NCBI RefSeq assembly: GCF_013359945.1
Contig: NZ_JABWCS010000213.1
Span: 124,001 to 188,000, forward strand
Source: Paenibacillus agri
GTDB taxonomy: Bacteria; Bacillota; Bacilli; Paenibacillales; Paenibacillaceae
DNA: 64,000 bases
Direction: 5' to 3'
In this document: positions 14,669 to 24,498 of the stretch, in pieces
Position numbering within the stretch: the stretch's first letter is position 1
Layout: each line of letters opens with the position of its first letter
Notes under the pieces: model-generated
Databases searched by the model: none
What the model was told of the DNA's origin: nothing
The model's input: the letters and a program-made list of their open reading frames with translations, nothing else
Made by a program: the position numbers and the translations under genes

Positions 14669-15172
14669 TTAATGCGTGCTGCTTTGCTTGCGGCGATAGG
14701 TATACATTCTCCATTGATAATGGATGAAGCAGCCGATGCAGAAGCCGAGAATGGCTACAGTTGCGGCAACGGCAACCAGTGCAGTGAATATGTAGGCGGC
14801 AACGGTCCAGCCCACTAGGAAGCTGAGCAATCCGGCAGTAAGGCAGCCCACAGCGATGCTCTGGTTGAACTGCTGCTGATCCCAATCCTCAAGAATATAC
14901 GCAGAGCGTTCTTTTCTAAGAAAAGTGGCAGCCAGCTTGATAACAGGATTATATCCGAAGATCAGGCCCGATAATCCGGCTGCAAGCGGCAGTGCAAGAA
15001 TCCAGTATTGTCCGGTAAACCAGGTTAGTAGGACAGAAAGCACAATAAAGCTCTGGTTGGTTTTCACAAGTGGGCGCGGAATGCCTTTGGTACCATTGCT
15101 CACATTAATCACACCTAACTTATTGGAATAATTATAGTATAACGGTGGCTTAGACGTTTGGGAAGACATCAT
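14669..15172 (-). CDS. DUF4395 family membrane protein
   Basis: Up to 167 residues with about four hydrophobic segments in two pairs. The core GIPRPLVKTNQSFIVLSVLLTW, GYNPVIKLA, EDWDQQQFNQSIAVGCLTAGLLSFLVGW and AAVAILGFCIGCFIHYQW matches DUF4395, including the paired cysteines C-x3-C near the end. The family is often found near thiol/rhodanese genes, but its function is unknown. The start is uncertain: the ATG at 15172 lacks a Shine-Dalgarno sequence, and a TATAAT-like box lies inside the longest frame. Translation may therefore begin at a GTG near 15112, which gives a typical short N-terminus before IPRPLV. Confidence 0.75.
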   Translation of the reverse strand: MMSSQTSKPPLYYNYSNKLGVINVSNGTKGIPRPLVKTNQSFIVLSVLLTWFTGQYWILALPLAAGLSGLIFGYNPVIKLAATFLRKERSAYILEDWDQQQFNQSIAVGCLTAGLLSFLVGWTVAAYIFTALVAVAATVAILGFCIGCFIHYQWRMYTYRRKQSSTH

Positions 15173-15413
15173 CTGTTTTTATATAGGTTAAACAATCGTA
15201 TTCAATGAGATTGCAAGCAGCGTAGGGTTCGCCTAACCTGCCGAAAATTGAAAGTCCGTAAATCAAATTCATGTATTGCGCTTCAACCTAAACATAAGAT
15301 AGGATAGAAATCAGAAATAAGAATATAACGTTATAATGTTTAAATCTCGAATTCGGCATATTGGAGAGGGAGCAGGGAAGGTTATTAATGGGATTATTGA
15401 GGAGGATGAGAAA

Positions 15414-17324
15414 ATGAAGTTATGGTTTGAGGGTGACATATTGGCACTGCTGCCTGGAATCGAGATTCTGGCTGGTGAGCTAGGGATTCAGCTTGAGGAG
15501 GGCGGAATGCCTGTCCGGGTAGAGAGTTCCAGTGAAGGCATAGAGGTCGGCTGTGAGAATGGCCGGGGTTATATAAGGTATGCGCACATCCATCAGTTCT
15601 TCCGCGGACTTGGTCTACTGGTTCAGCATGCACGAAAGAGCGCGGTATTCCATATCACCGAAAAGCAGCAATTTGATCTCGTCGGCCCGATGTTCGACCT
15701 ATCCCGCAACGCGGTGCTGACCACGGACAGCTTCAAGAATATGCTGAACAAGATGGCCTTGATGGGACTGAATACCGTCATGCTCTATATGGAGGATACA
15801 TACGAAATCGCGGGTGAGCCATATTTCGGGTATATGCGGGGCCGTTATTCGCAGCAGGAACTTCGCGAGATCGACGATTATGCGGCCCAGTTTGGCATCG
15901 AGGCCTTCCCGAGCATTCAGACGTTGGCGCATCTGGAGGAATTTCTGAAGTGGGAGCCGGTGTCCCATTACAAGGATACAAAAGGTGCGCTGCTGGTAGG
16001 TGAGGATCGTACACTGAGTTTAGTCGAACGCATGATTGAGTCGGCTAGTGTACCGTTCCGCAGCCGCAAAATCCATATCGGAATGGATGAGGCTGAGGAG
16101 CTGGGCCGGGGCAAATATCTCGACCGAAACGGATACAGTAGCCGATTCGACATCATGACTTCACATCTTGAAAAGGTGCTGGACATTGTACGCGGGCGCG
16201 GACTTGAACCGATGATGTGGAGCGACATGTTCCTGAAGCTCGCTTCCGGGAACGGCAGTGAATACTATGACGCGGAAACGTCGATACCAGAAGAGATGCA
16301 GCGCCGCATTCCTAAAGATGTAGACATGGTGTATTGGGATTACGTGCACACGGAAGCCGAGGAGTATGAGCAATTAGTCGCGAAGCACCGACCTCTCGGG
16401 TCAAAGCTGGCTTTTGCCGGAGCTGTGTGGATCTTTAATACATTCGGGGTTAACTACGGCTTGTCTCTCAAGGCGTCAGATACGGCACTGCAGGTGTGTA
16501 AAAGAGAAGGCATCAACGAGGTGTATGCTACAATGTGGGGGGATGACGGCAACGAAGGGAATCCGTTCGCTGCGCTGCTTGGCCTGCAGTTGTATGCAGA
16601 GCATGCTTACTCACCGGAACGTCCAGAGTGGGGGCATCTTGCGGAGCGTGTAAAATTCTGCACCGGGATTGAGGCAGATAGCTACCTTCTGATGAAGGAT
16701 CTGGACGAAACGCCCGGGGCTGAACCGGACAACCGTGTGCAGAGCAACCCTTCGAAGTTTTTGCTGTATCAGGATGTATTGCTTGGACTGTTCGACCATC
16801 AGATTGAGGGTCTGGCGCTGACCGCCCATTACGAAGCACTTGAGCGGAACCTGGCGGAGCGCCGTGCTACCGATCCTGCCGCAGCCCCGATGCTGGAGGT
16901 TCCAGAGAAGTTGTGCGCTGTGCTGAAACGCAAAAGTCTAATCGGCATCGAATTAAAGCGGGCATATGGCGCCAGCGATAAGGCAGCGCTGGTTCTGATT
17001 GCAGAGCGGGAGTTACCGGAGATTGCAAGAGCGGTTAAGGAGCTTCGGGCAGCGCACCGCACCGCATGGCACCACATGTTCAAGCCATTTGGCTGGGAGG
17101 TGCTGGACATCCGGTACGGAGGTCTTGTGAACCGTCTTGATTCCGCTGCCTTGCGGCTGCTGGATTACGCAGAGGGGCGAATCGCCAGAATCGAAGAGCT
17201 GGAGGAGGAACGGCTGCCGTACAGCTCGGCGAACAGGTTCAATAATAGAGGTGCTGGATGGTGCAGCTATTATTACCGCATGGCATCGCCAAATGTATTT
17301 TTTCACGTCTTAAATCCCTTTTAA
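15414..17324 (+). CDS. glycoside hydrolase family 20 beta-N-acetylhexosaminidase, cytoplasmic
   Basis: 636-residue GH20 enzyme expected to release terminal N-acetylglucosamine or N-acetylgalactosamine from oligosaccharides. After a short N-terminal alpha/beta domain (1-85), the TIM barrel opens with DLVGPMFDLSRNAVLTTDSFKNML. The catalytic Asp-Glu pair is D225-E226 in HIGMDEAEELG, and MWSDMFLKL and YATMWGDDGNEGN lie further along the barrel. There is no signal peptide, so it acts on imported sugars, like the GcnA-type enzymes. The start is the ATG at 15414, eight bases after AGGAGG; the frame extends upstream without a site. It precedes a two-component system and a sugar ABC transporter, which probably bring in its substrate. 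Confidence 0.88.
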   Translation: MKLWFEGDILALLPGIEILAGELGIQLEEGGMPVRVESSSEGIEVGCENGRGYIRYAHIHQFFRGLGLLVQHARKSAVFHITEKQQFDLVGPMFDLSRNAVLTTDSFKNMLNKMALMGLNTVMLYMEDTYEIAGEPYFGYMRGRYSQQELREIDDYAAQFGIEAFPSIQTLAHLEEFLKWEPVSHYKDTKGALLVGEDRTLSLVERMIESASVPFRSRKIHIGMDEAEELGRGKYLDRNGYSSRFDIMTSHLEKVLDIVRGRGLEPMMWSDMFLKLASGNGSEYYDAETSIPEEMQRRIPKDVDMVYWDYVHTEAEEYEQLVAKHRPLGSKLAFAGAVWIFNTFGVNYGLSLKASDTALQVCKREGINEVYATMWGDDGNEGNPFAALLGLQLYAEHAYSPERPEWGHLAERVKFCTGIEADSYLLMKDLDETPGAEPDNRVQSNPSKFLLYQDVLLGLFDHQIEGLALTAHYEALERNLAERRATDPAAAPMLEVPEKLCAVLKRKSLIGIELKRAYGASDKAALVLIAERELPEIARAVKELRAAHRTAWHHMFKPFGWEVLDIRYGGLVNRLDSAALRLLDYAEGRIARIEELEEERLPYSSANRFNNRGAGWCSYYYRMASPNVFFHVLNPF

Positions 17325-17348
17325 TCTTCTAATATAAGGCGGCATTTC

Positions 17349-17393
17349 AAGCTGTTCCGACCGGTTAGACCGGATAACCGGAGCAGCTTCTTT
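17349..17393 (+). terminator. terminator after the GH20 gene
   Basis: AAGCTGTTCCG (17349-17359) pairs with CGGAGCAGCTT (17379-17389) with one G-U pair; an inner CCGGT/ACCGG stem and CTTT follow. Confidence 0.6.
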
Positions 17394-17512
17394 ACTACTA
17401 TTCGCAAGGAATTGGAGTATGACGATAACTTTTTTTGATAAACAGGAGACCCGGATGTCGCATGGTGTTGTACAATGATGAGCAACCGAAACAAGGAAAG
17501 GGGGAGAGGGAA

Positions 17513-19279
17513 ATGTGGTTCAAGCGTTCTTTGAAAAGGAAGCTATCGCTGCTGCTCCTCATAGCGATCGTATTCCCGCTGCTCGGCGCCGGAGTCGTCA
17601 CTTACCGGATCGCCTCTAATCTGACAGAAAAAATCGAAAAGCAGTCCGGGATGAATACGCTCCGGCAGCTTTCGGACAAATTGGATTTTATAATCAACGA
17701 CATCGAGACCATGTCAGTATTCATTATTGGACAGCGTAATATACAATCCTATCTCGGCAGCGATAGGGAGGACATTTCCCTATATTCGCAAAGTGTGGCC
17801 TTTTTGCTGAATCTGGCTTCTTCCAAACCTTACATTTCTAATATCACTATCACCTCTGGCAACGGATATCCGGCGCTATCTAACACGACGATACTGCACT
17901 CCGGGCTGCACCATTTATTGGATAACTCAGCTGATTATAATCCCACCCAAAAGTGGTGGACTCCGCTCTATGAGAACCAGACGACCGACGACGGCATTAA
18001 GCGAGTGTTCTCACTCGTTCGTCCGATTCGCAGTACAGATAAGTTCCAGCCGCTGGGAGAAATGTCGATCAGTGTGGATGTAGACGAAATACAAGAAATG
18101 CTTGGGGACGCAGCCTGGAATGAAACAGGCCGGCTGTGGCTCATCAATCAGGATAACCGGATCATGTCTTCTCAGACAGGTGAAGGGCTGAATCGGCCGC
18201 TTGCACAGTTGCTTCCGGGGCTGGGCGAGCTGAGCGGAGCCGAGGGTGTCCTTAAACTGGATCAGGGTGGAGAGAGTAATACGCTGCTCTATTACACATT
18301 GCCAAGCCTGAATTGGAAGCTGGTCGGCGTCATCCCGACCACAATGTATACTGCGCAGAACGAATACGTGCTTACGAATACAGCGGTTGCCATTGGCGTC
18401 GCGGCGGTGCTCGCGGGAGGACTGGTACTGTATTTTACCGCATGGGTTACTCGCCCATTGAGCAAGTTGGCCAGAAAGCTGAAATCGTTAAGTCCTGGAG
18501 ATCCGGTCAAACAATTCGAGGTCCGGTCTACAGATGAAATAGGGATGGTACTGCATAGCTATAATAAGCTCGGCCAGAGGATCGAACGCCTGAAAAGCCA
18601 ATTGCAGTTGAACGAAGCGAAGAAGAAAGAGGTGGATATCCAGGCCCTCCAGGCTCAGATCCATCCGCATTTTCTATATAACACGCTGTCATCCATTCAC
18701 TGGATCGCACTCATGAACAAGGACACGCAGGTAGCAGAGATGGTCGGGGCACTCGGCGACTTTCTGCGGTTCAGCCTTAACGACGGCAAGGAGTTCTGTT
18801 CCGTAGGACAGGAGGTGTCGCATGCACAGAACTATGTCCACATTATGTCGAAGCGGTTCCAGGATAAATTCGACTGCACCTTCCTGATTGATCCGGAAAT
18901 ACAAGGGCGGATGATGCTGAAGCTACTGCTGCAGCCGCTGATCGAGAATAGCATCATGCACGGGTTGAAGAAAAAGCAGGGCAAGGGCACGATCTTCGTC
19001 CATGCCGAGCTGCGGGGAGAGGGCATGTCCTTTGTTGTTGAGGACACGGGGGTTGGTATGGATGAAGACAAGCTGATTCATCTGCGCAGCATGCTTCTAG
19101 TAGGGGAAACCAACGAACAGTCGCGATCTGGCGCCTTGAACTCAGGATATGGCCTGAGCAGTGTACACCGCCGCCTGAAGCTGCATTACGGCAACGGAGC
19201 AGGTCTTCATATCGAGAGTACGCCGGGAGGCGGCACTCGAATCTCGTTTACTATACCTGTATTGGAGGGCAAGCTGTGA
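17513..19279 (+). CDS. sensor histidine kinase, YesM family
   Basis: 588-residue membrane sensor. TM1 (about 11-33) is followed by an extracellular Cache-like sensor domain (about 35-295), TM2 (about 300-325), a HAMP domain (TRPLSKLARKLKSL onward), a His_kinase motif HPHFLYNTLSSIHWIAL containing the phospho-acceptor His, and an HATPase domain (LLLQPLIENSIMHGL, DTGVGMDEDKL, GYGLSSVHRRL). The start is the ATG at 17513 after AAGGAAAGGGGGAGAGGG; the TTG at 17435 and an ATG at 17462 have no such site. It overlaps the response regulator gene by 4 bp. YesM/YesN pairs in Paenibacillus usually control a neighbouring sugar ABC transporter, here the genes at 21017-24240. Confidence 0.92.
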   Translation: MWFKRSLKRKLSLLLLIAIVFPLLGAGVVTYRIASNLTEKIEKQSGMNTLRQLSDKLDFIINDIETMSVFIIGQRNIQSYLGSDREDISLYSQSVAFLLNLASSKPYISNITITSGNGYPALSNTTILHSGLHHLLDNSADYNPTQKWWTPLYENQTTDDGIKRVFSLVRPIRSTDKFQPLGEMSISVDVDEIQEMLGDAAWNETGRLWLINQDNRIMSSQTGEGLNRPLAQLLPGLGELSGAEGVLKLDQGGESNTLLYYTLPSLNWKLVGVIPTTMYTAQNEYVLTNTAVAIGVAAVLAGGLVLYFTAWVTRPLSKLARKLKSLSPGDPVKQFEVRSTDEIGMVLHSYNKLGQRIERLKSQLQLNEAKKKEVDIQALQAQIHPHFLYNTLSSIHWIALMNKDTQVAEMVGALGDFLRFSLNDGKEFCSVGQEVSHAQNYVHIMSKRFQDKFDCTFLIDPEIQGRMMLKLLLQPLIENSIMHGLKKKQGKGTIFVHAELRGEGMSFVVEDTGVGMDEDKLIHLRSMLLVGETNEQSRSGALNSGYGLSSVHRRLKLHYGNGAGLHIESTPGGGTRISFTIPVLEGKL

Positions 19280-20841
19280 ATATACTGATCGTTGATGACG
19301 AGGCCATCATTCGCATGGGACTCTGTACAGTTATTAATTGGGAGGCGCTTGGCATGACGCTGCTTCCACCGGCGGAATCGGCGGAGGAGGTATTGGAGCG
19401 TATTCCCGGTGAACGACCTGATGTCGTGTTAACTGACATAAGAATGTCAGGAATGAACGGGATTGAGCTTGCTAAAGAGATCAAGGAGCAGCTGCCGGAT
19501 GTTGAGATTATTATCTTGACCGGCTACGATGATTTTCGTTACGCCCAGCAGGCGCTGCGTGAGGGAGTGACTGACTATCTGCTGAAGACCAGCGGTCCGG
19601 AGGAAGTCATCAAAGCGGTAATGAAGGCCCAGCAGAATTTGAGTATGAAGCGGGAAGCGGCAGAGCATGGAGCGGTTTCAGCAGCAGCGCTGCGAAGTCG
19701 TCTGCTTGAAGAATGGTTGACGGGCGGGGGCAGGCGATCCTCGGACACGACAGGCTTTAAGCCGGTAATAGACTGGCTCCAGCAGAATGGTGTCCTCTCA
19801 AAAGATGAGATCTGCGGCGCTCAGCCGATGCGGGTGGTGCTGGTCGGCGCTTCTGGCTGGGGAGATGAACGGTTCAGTGAGCTGATCTTGGGAAGCGCGG
19901 AGAACCGTCTACAAGAGCTTCTGCCGTGCGTTACGTTGGTTCGTAACCATACAATCATCGTTGTACTCCGTGCTGAAGAAGGCTGGCTCTGTATGCGCAT
20001 GTTAGAGAAAGCGCTATACCAGGTGCGGGAAATGCTCAAATGCGATCTCTTTGCCGCAGCGGGAGAAATCGTTCATTCGCTCAGCGAGCTGCCACAGTCC
20101 TACGAGGAAGCAACTAAGATTTATGCCTATCGCGTCTTGTTCGGAGATCAAGGTCTATACGAGATGAAGGATATTGAGCGGCGCCGGGGAGGTCGAACAG
20201 TCTGTTCGGAGAAGGAGGAGCGAGAGCTTCTAGGGCTGCTGATTCAGAATTATGCGACCCAGCTGCATGCCTGGACTCACCGGATCATAGAGGAGCAACT
20301 TCAGGACCCTGATGCAACCCCGACAGCGCTGCAGGCTTATCTGCAGTCGATCATTATCGTTGCACACCGCTGGCTGGACCGGAACCGGGAGATTGGCGCT
20401 AACGAGCCAACGGCGGTTCCGATCTTCACCTTTGAGGCCGGCGTACGGCTGGAAGATGAGCTTTTCCGTCAGCTACTGAACGTCATGAACGAGTTTCACC
20501 AGGGGGCTAGCGACAGCCGCTACGCTTACATCCAGCGTGCCATCGCATATATACGAAATCACCTCAACCAACAACTGAGCCTGCAGCAGGTCGCCGGAGT
20601 CGTCCATTTGACCCCCAACCACTTCAGTGAGGTCTTCAAGCGGGAGACCGGTCAGGGCTATATAGAATTCGTGACCAGAGAACGGATGCTCCGGGCGGGC
20701 CGCTTGCTTCTCACGACACAGAAGAAAATCGGCGAGATCGCGGGCGAGGTCGGTTATGAGGATATGAAATATTTTAGCCAGCAGTTCAAAAAAATAATGG
20801 GCAGCACACCATCTGAATACCGATTATCAAATGTTAATTAA
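19276..20841 (+). CDS. response regulator with AraC-type DNA-binding domain, YesN family
   Basis: 521-residue cytoplasmic transcription factor. The receiver domain is 1-120 with acidic D8/D9, phospho-acceptor D54 in VVLTDIRMSG and K104 in LLKTSG. A linker/sensor region of about 280 residues is followed by a C-terminal AraC domain (about 415-515) with two helix-turn-helix motifs (LSLQQVAGVVHLTPNHFSEVFKRETG and KIGEIAGEVGYEDMKYFSQQFKK). The GTG start overlaps the kinase stop. It probably activates the following binding-protein and permease genes. Confidence 0.92.
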   Translation: MNILIVDDEAIIRMGLCTVINWEALGMTLLPPAESAEEVLERIPGERPDVVLTDIRMSGMNGIELAKEIKEQLPDVEIIILTGYDDFRYAQQALREGVTDYLLKTSGPEEVIKAVMKAQQNLSMKREAAEHGAVSAAALRSRLLEEWLTGGGRRSSDTTGFKPVIDWLQQNGVLSKDEICGAQPMRVVLVGASGWGDERFSELILGSAENRLQELLPCVTLVRNHTIIVVLRAEEGWLCMRMLEKALYQVREMLKCDLFAAAGEIVHSLSELPQSYEEATKIYAYRVLFGDQGLYEMKDIERRRGGRTVCSEKEERELLGLLIQNYATQLHAWTHRIIEEQLQDPDATPTALQAYLQSIIIVAHRWLDRNREIGANEPTAVPIFTFEAGVRLEDELFRQLLNVMNEFHQGASDSRYAYIQRAIAYIRNHLNQQLSLQQVAGVVHLTPNHFSEVFKRETGQGYIEFVTRERMLRAGRLLLTTQKKIGEIAGEVGYEDMKYFSQQFKKIMGSTPSEYRLSNVN

Positions 20842-21016
20842 TATAACTCAATCGTGTTACGTATAGAGTTATTTCAGAACAATTCCTGAAAATCATGTTC
20901 GTTTTCATGCCATAAACCGAATTTTGTCTACCCTGTTCCTGTAGAATGTCTCCTGTTGGCTCCGCCCTCGCACACCTATACTAAATGTATAAATAGAACT
21001 TAAGGAGGGCATGGCA

Positions 21017-22357
21017 ATGAAAAAGAAAACACTCGCCATTACGGCCTGTACAACAGCAATGACGTTACTGCTTGCAGCATGCGGAGGAGGTAACACGGGA
21101 AACTCAGGTACAGCGGAGGAGGGTAATAAAGCCGGAACAGCCTCTCCAAAAATCAAGCTTTCCATCTGGCATAACTTCTCCGGCGACGACCTAAGAGCCA
21201 AGGCAGTACGCGCTCAGATCGACAAGTTCAAGGCCGAGCACCCTGAAATCCAGTTGGATGCCCAAGCCATTCCTCCTGACGGTTACCGCCAGCGTCTGAA
21301 GACTGTGGCTGCAGCCGATGAAATGCCGGATGTCTTCTTTACCCAATCAGGGACGTCTATCAAAGAGTTCTACGATGGCGGGTTGATCCAACCGATTACG
21401 TCCTTGCTTGATGAGCATCCTGAATGGAAGAATAATTTCATTCCAGGTTCGCTGGATACACTGTCCTTTAACGGAGAAGTGTATGCGACACCGCTAAGTG
21501 GCTCTGCAACGTCTTTCCTGTTCTATAACAAATCTCTTTTTGAAAAATACAATGTTAAGGTTCCAACCACGTGGGATGAGATGATGACGGCGGTTAAAAC
21601 GTTTAACGACAATAAAATCACCCCGATTTCACTTGGTAATAAAGCATCATGGCTGGCACAGTCCAGTATCATTTCATCCCTGGCGGATCGCGTGACTGGA
21701 ACGGACTGGTTCAAGAAGGCAGTTAATCAGGACGGTGCTAAATTCACCGATCCGGAATTTGTGCAGGCCCTGACTTATTTTAAACAATTATCCGACGCTA
21801 AAGCGTTCCAGCCCGGCTTCAACAGCTTGGACAATACGCAGATGGAGCAGTATTTCGTGGAAGGCAAAGCTGCAATGATGATCGATGGCGCATGGGCCCT
21901 GACAAATATGGCTGCATCCGGCACGGAAGAACAGCTGAACCAGGTGGACGTAACGATTCTGCCTTCCGTTCCTGGAGGCAAAGGTGATCCAAAATCCATG
22001 TCCGGCGGCTCGGGCGGTGGTCTTGCGCTCAGCAAGCGTGCAACAGGCGATCAGCTTAAAGCGGCGCTGGAGCTGATTTATACCGTCAGCGGCCCGGATG
22101 CCATGAAAGCAATCGCAGGCAGTAACTCGATCGTGACGTACAATGTGGATCTGGATGAGTCGCAGGTTATGCCGCTGTTCTACAAAGCGTACAACCTGTA
22201 CAAATCGGTGAAGCTGACGCCAGTCTATGATGCCTATCTAACCTCCTCGGCTACGGAAGCAGTGAATAACGGATTGCAGGAGCTCTCTATGGGCGGCAAG
22301 CCGGAAGACATTGCGAAGAAGATTCAAGATGCCCAGGCTCGCGATCTCGGCAAATAA
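21017..22357 (+). CDS. carbohydrate ABC transporter substrate-binding lipoprotein
   Basis: 446-residue family 1 extracellular solute-binding protein. The signal peptide has lipobox LLAAC with the lipidated Cys at about 22, followed by a flexible GGGNTGNSGTAEEGN linker. The mature domain shows IKLSIWHNFSGDDLR, MPDVFFTQSG, KYNVKVPTTWDEMM and the C-terminal NGLQELSMGGKPEDIAKKIQ, as in sugar-binding proteins. ATG 21017 lies eight bases after AAGGAGG; the ATG at 21011 is too close. Given the GH20 gene, N-acetylhexosamine oligosaccharides are a reasonable guess at the ligand, not a demonstrated one. Confidence 0.9.
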   Translation: MKKKTLAITACTTAMTLLLAACGGGNTGNSGTAEEGNKAGTASPKIKLSIWHNFSGDDLRAKAVRAQIDKFKAEHPEIQLDAQAIPPDGYRQRLKTVAAADEMPDVFFTQSGTSIKEFYDGGLIQPITSLLDEHPEWKNNFIPGSLDTLSFNGEVYATPLSGSATSFLFYNKSLFEKYNVKVPTTWDEMMTAVKTFNDNKITPISLGNKASWLAQSSIISSLADRVTGTDWFKKAVNQDGAKFTDPEFVQALTYFKQLSDAKAFQPGFNSLDNTQMEQYFVEGKAAMMIDGAWALTNMAASGTEEQLNQVDVTILPSVPGGKGDPKSMSGGSGGGLALSKRATGDQLKAALELIYTVSGPDAMKAIAGSNSIVTYNVDLDESQVMPLFYKAYNLYKSVKLTPVYDAYLTSSATEAVNNGLQELSMGGKPEDIAKKIQDAQARDLGK

Positions 22358-22483
22358 GTTTATCTCAAGCCTAGTTCCGCAACCTGAAACTTCTTGTATG
22401 AACAGTGTCCGTCTTCTGAGCGGAGACGGACGTCCGTTCACTTCTTGTATCTTACAACGACACGTAACCAAAGGAGGCCGCCT

Positions 22484-23362
22484 ATGGCATTCACGAACCG
22501 ACTCAGAAGCTTTATTATCATTGGGCTGCTGCCTGCCTTGACGATCTATTTACTCTTCGTTATTGTTCCTATTCTCTGGTCCGCGTACTACGGTTTTTTT
22601 GACTGGAAAGGCATTGGTGCCGCCCGCTTTATTGGTTTAGACAACTACGCGGAGGCGCTCAAGGACCCTATTTTCTGGCGGGCGCTCAAGAACAACCTGA
22701 TCATCGTCGCCGCCTCGATTCTGGGGCAGCTGCCGATCGCTCTTTTACTGTCTCTCATTCTCAGAAAAAGCACGCTGTTTCACAGGTTTGTCCGCTCGGC
22801 AGTTTTTATGCCGATGGTCGTATCGAGCATCGTGATCGGATTGATCTGGGGTTATATCTATCACCCGCAGATCGGGATACTGAATGTACTATTGGAGCAG
22901 ATTGGGCTTAGCTCCTGGATTCGCGATTGGCTCGGCGACCCGAGCATCAATATGTATTCGGTCAGTGCGCCGGTGATCTGGGCCAACATCGGACCTTACC
23001 TGATTATTTTTCTATCCGCGATTCAGAACATCTCTTCGGATGTGGAGGAGGCGGCCAAGATCGATGGGGCTATCAAGGGGAAGTGGCTGTATCTCATAGT
23101 CATTCCGATGATCTGGGATACGATTAAGGTAGCTATCGTGTTATGCATATCAGGAAGTCTTAAAGCGTTTGACCTGATTTTTGTCATGACGGGTGGGGGT
23201 CCTGCGCAGTCGACGGAACTTCTGGCCACGTACATGTACAACAATACCTTTGAAATCTACCGTTACGGCTACGGGTCGGCGGTTTCTACCTTAATTATTA
23301 TTATCAGCATGATTCTGGTGCTCGGCAGCCAGGTACTGATGCGGAAAAGGGGGATGGAATGA
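22484..23362 (+). CDS. sugar ABC transporter permease (MalF/UgpA type)
   Basis: 292-residue permease with six predicted helices and the EAA coupling loop SDVEEAAKIDGAIKGKWLYLIVIPM at about 180-206. The start ATG at 22484 follows AAGGAGG; upstream in-frame codons are untranslated spacer. It overlaps the next permease gene by 4 bp. It forms the membrane channel with the following MalG-type protein. Confidence 0.9.
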   Translation: MAFTNRLRSFIIIGLLPALTIYLLFVIVPILWSAYYGFFDWKGIGAARFIGLDNYAEALKDPIFWRALKNNLIIVAASILGQLPIALLLSLILRKSTLFHRFVRSAVFMPMVVSSIVIGLIWGYIYHPQIGILNVLLEQIGLSSWIRDWLGDPSINMYSVSAPVIWANIGPYLIIFLSAIQNISSDVEEAAKIDGAIKGKWLYLIVIPMIWDTIKVAIVLCISGSLKAFDLIFVMTGGGPAQSTELLATYMYNNTFEIYRYGYGSAVSTLIIIISMILVLGSQVLMRKRGME

Positions 23363-24240
23363 AAACGATCGCTCCCGGCAGAGTGCCTAAAACCACGACG
23401 AACACTTCGTCCAGAGTCTTGAATTTCAGAGCTTCCTGGCTCCTTCATCTCTTTCTTCTCGCTTATGCGCTGGTTACGCTGTACCCGCTGCTGTGGCTAT
23501 TCATTAGTTCCTTTAAATCAAATCAGGAATTCTTCGGCAGTCCATTCGCGCTACCGTCTGTCTGGCAATTCGAAAACTATACCCGGGCTTGGGAAATCGG
23601 TGGCATTGGTAAAGCATTCCTGAATTCGGTTATCGTCTCTGTCTTATCATTGGTACTGACTCTATTTCTGGGAACACTCACGGCCTTTATTGTATCCCGC
23701 CTGAATTTCCGCTTCAAAGGCTTCATTATGATGCTATTCGTGCTCGGGATGCTGATTCCCATTCATAGCACATTGGTGCCGCTCTTTATTCTGATGAAGA
23801 GTCTCGGTATCCTGGATACTTACGCTTCGCTGATTCTGCCGTATACAGCCTTTGAGCTGCCGATCGCAGTCTTCGTCATTGCCGCCTATCTGACTTCCGT
23901 GCCGAAAGAGCTGGAGGAAGCCGCTATGATCGACGGCAACGGATACTGGGGAATTTTCTATCGGATTATCGTTCCGCTGGCAGTTCCCGCCATGGCTACC
24001 GTGTCCATTCTCGGCTTTCTCAGATTCTGGAATGATTTTGCGTTCGCGCTCGTTTTTATCAATAAACAGGCCCTGAAGACATTGCCGCTCAGCCTGTCGA
24101 TGTTCTCGGATGGCTACGGTACGGACTACAGTCTGACGATGGCTGCCATGTCGATCGCCGTCATTCCGACTATCATCATTTATCTGCTATTTCAGAATCA
24201 AATTATGAAGGGGATGGTGGCAGGAGCCGTTAAAGGCTGA
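23359..24240 (+). CDS. sugar ABC transporter permease (MalG/UgpE type)
   Basis: 293-residue permease: six helices, with the EAA loop PKELEEAAMIDGNGYWGIFYRIIVPLA at about 180-206. It is the last gene of the transporter operon. No ATPase is encoded, as is usual for Firmicute family 1 sugar transporters that share an MsmX-type ATPase. Confidence 0.9.
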   Translation: MKTIAPGRVPKTTTNTSSRVLNFRASWLLHLFLLAYALVTLYPLLWLFISSFKSNQEFFGSPFALPSVWQFENYTRAWEIGGIGKAFLNSVIVSVLSLVLTLFLGTLTAFIVSRLNFRFKGFIMMLFVLGMLIPIHSTLVPLFILMKSLGILDTYASLILPYTAFELPIAVFVIAAYLTSVPKELEEAAMIDGNGYWGIFYRIIVPLAVPAMATVSILGFLRFWNDFAFALVFINKQALKTLPLSLSMFSDGYGTDYSLTMAAMSIAVIPTIIIYLLFQNQIMKGMVAGAVKG

Positions 24241-24270
24241 TCCTCATCCATATCCGTAACATAATACGGG

Positions 24271-24313
24271 AAAGGCAAGGCACTTCAGGGGACTGAAGGC
24301 CTTGCCTTTTTTT
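24271..24313 (+). terminator. terminator of the sugar transporter operon
   Basis: AAGGCAAGG (24272-24280) pairs with CCTTGCCTT (24300-24308), with inner CTTCAG/CTGAAG pairing and a T7 run. Confidence 0.9.
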
Positions 24314-24430
24314 ACTTTGGAATTCCATCGCTATTACGCTGTACTATGCTGAAATTTTTACCTGAATCTACGGATGAATTTTTGCTAATCGCTAGTTGTG
24401 TAAAATGTCTTAATCTTAAGAAAATAAAAA

Positions 24431-24478
24431 TTGACACATTTCTTGGGCTGTGGTTTTATTATATAGACCAATTGTTAT
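24431..24478 (+). promoter_or_regulatory. promoter and LmrA-type operator of the regulator/efflux pair
   Basis: TTGACA (24431-24436) is followed by an AT-rich -10 region (TTTATTATATA). Directly after it, ATAGACCAATTGTTAT (24463-24478) begins with the ATAGACC half that, as I recall, characterises LmrA/YxaF boxes in Bacillus subtilis. A repressor here would cover the transcription start. Confidence 0.45.
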
Positions 24479-24498
24479 AATGCAAAGGAAGTGTCGGG

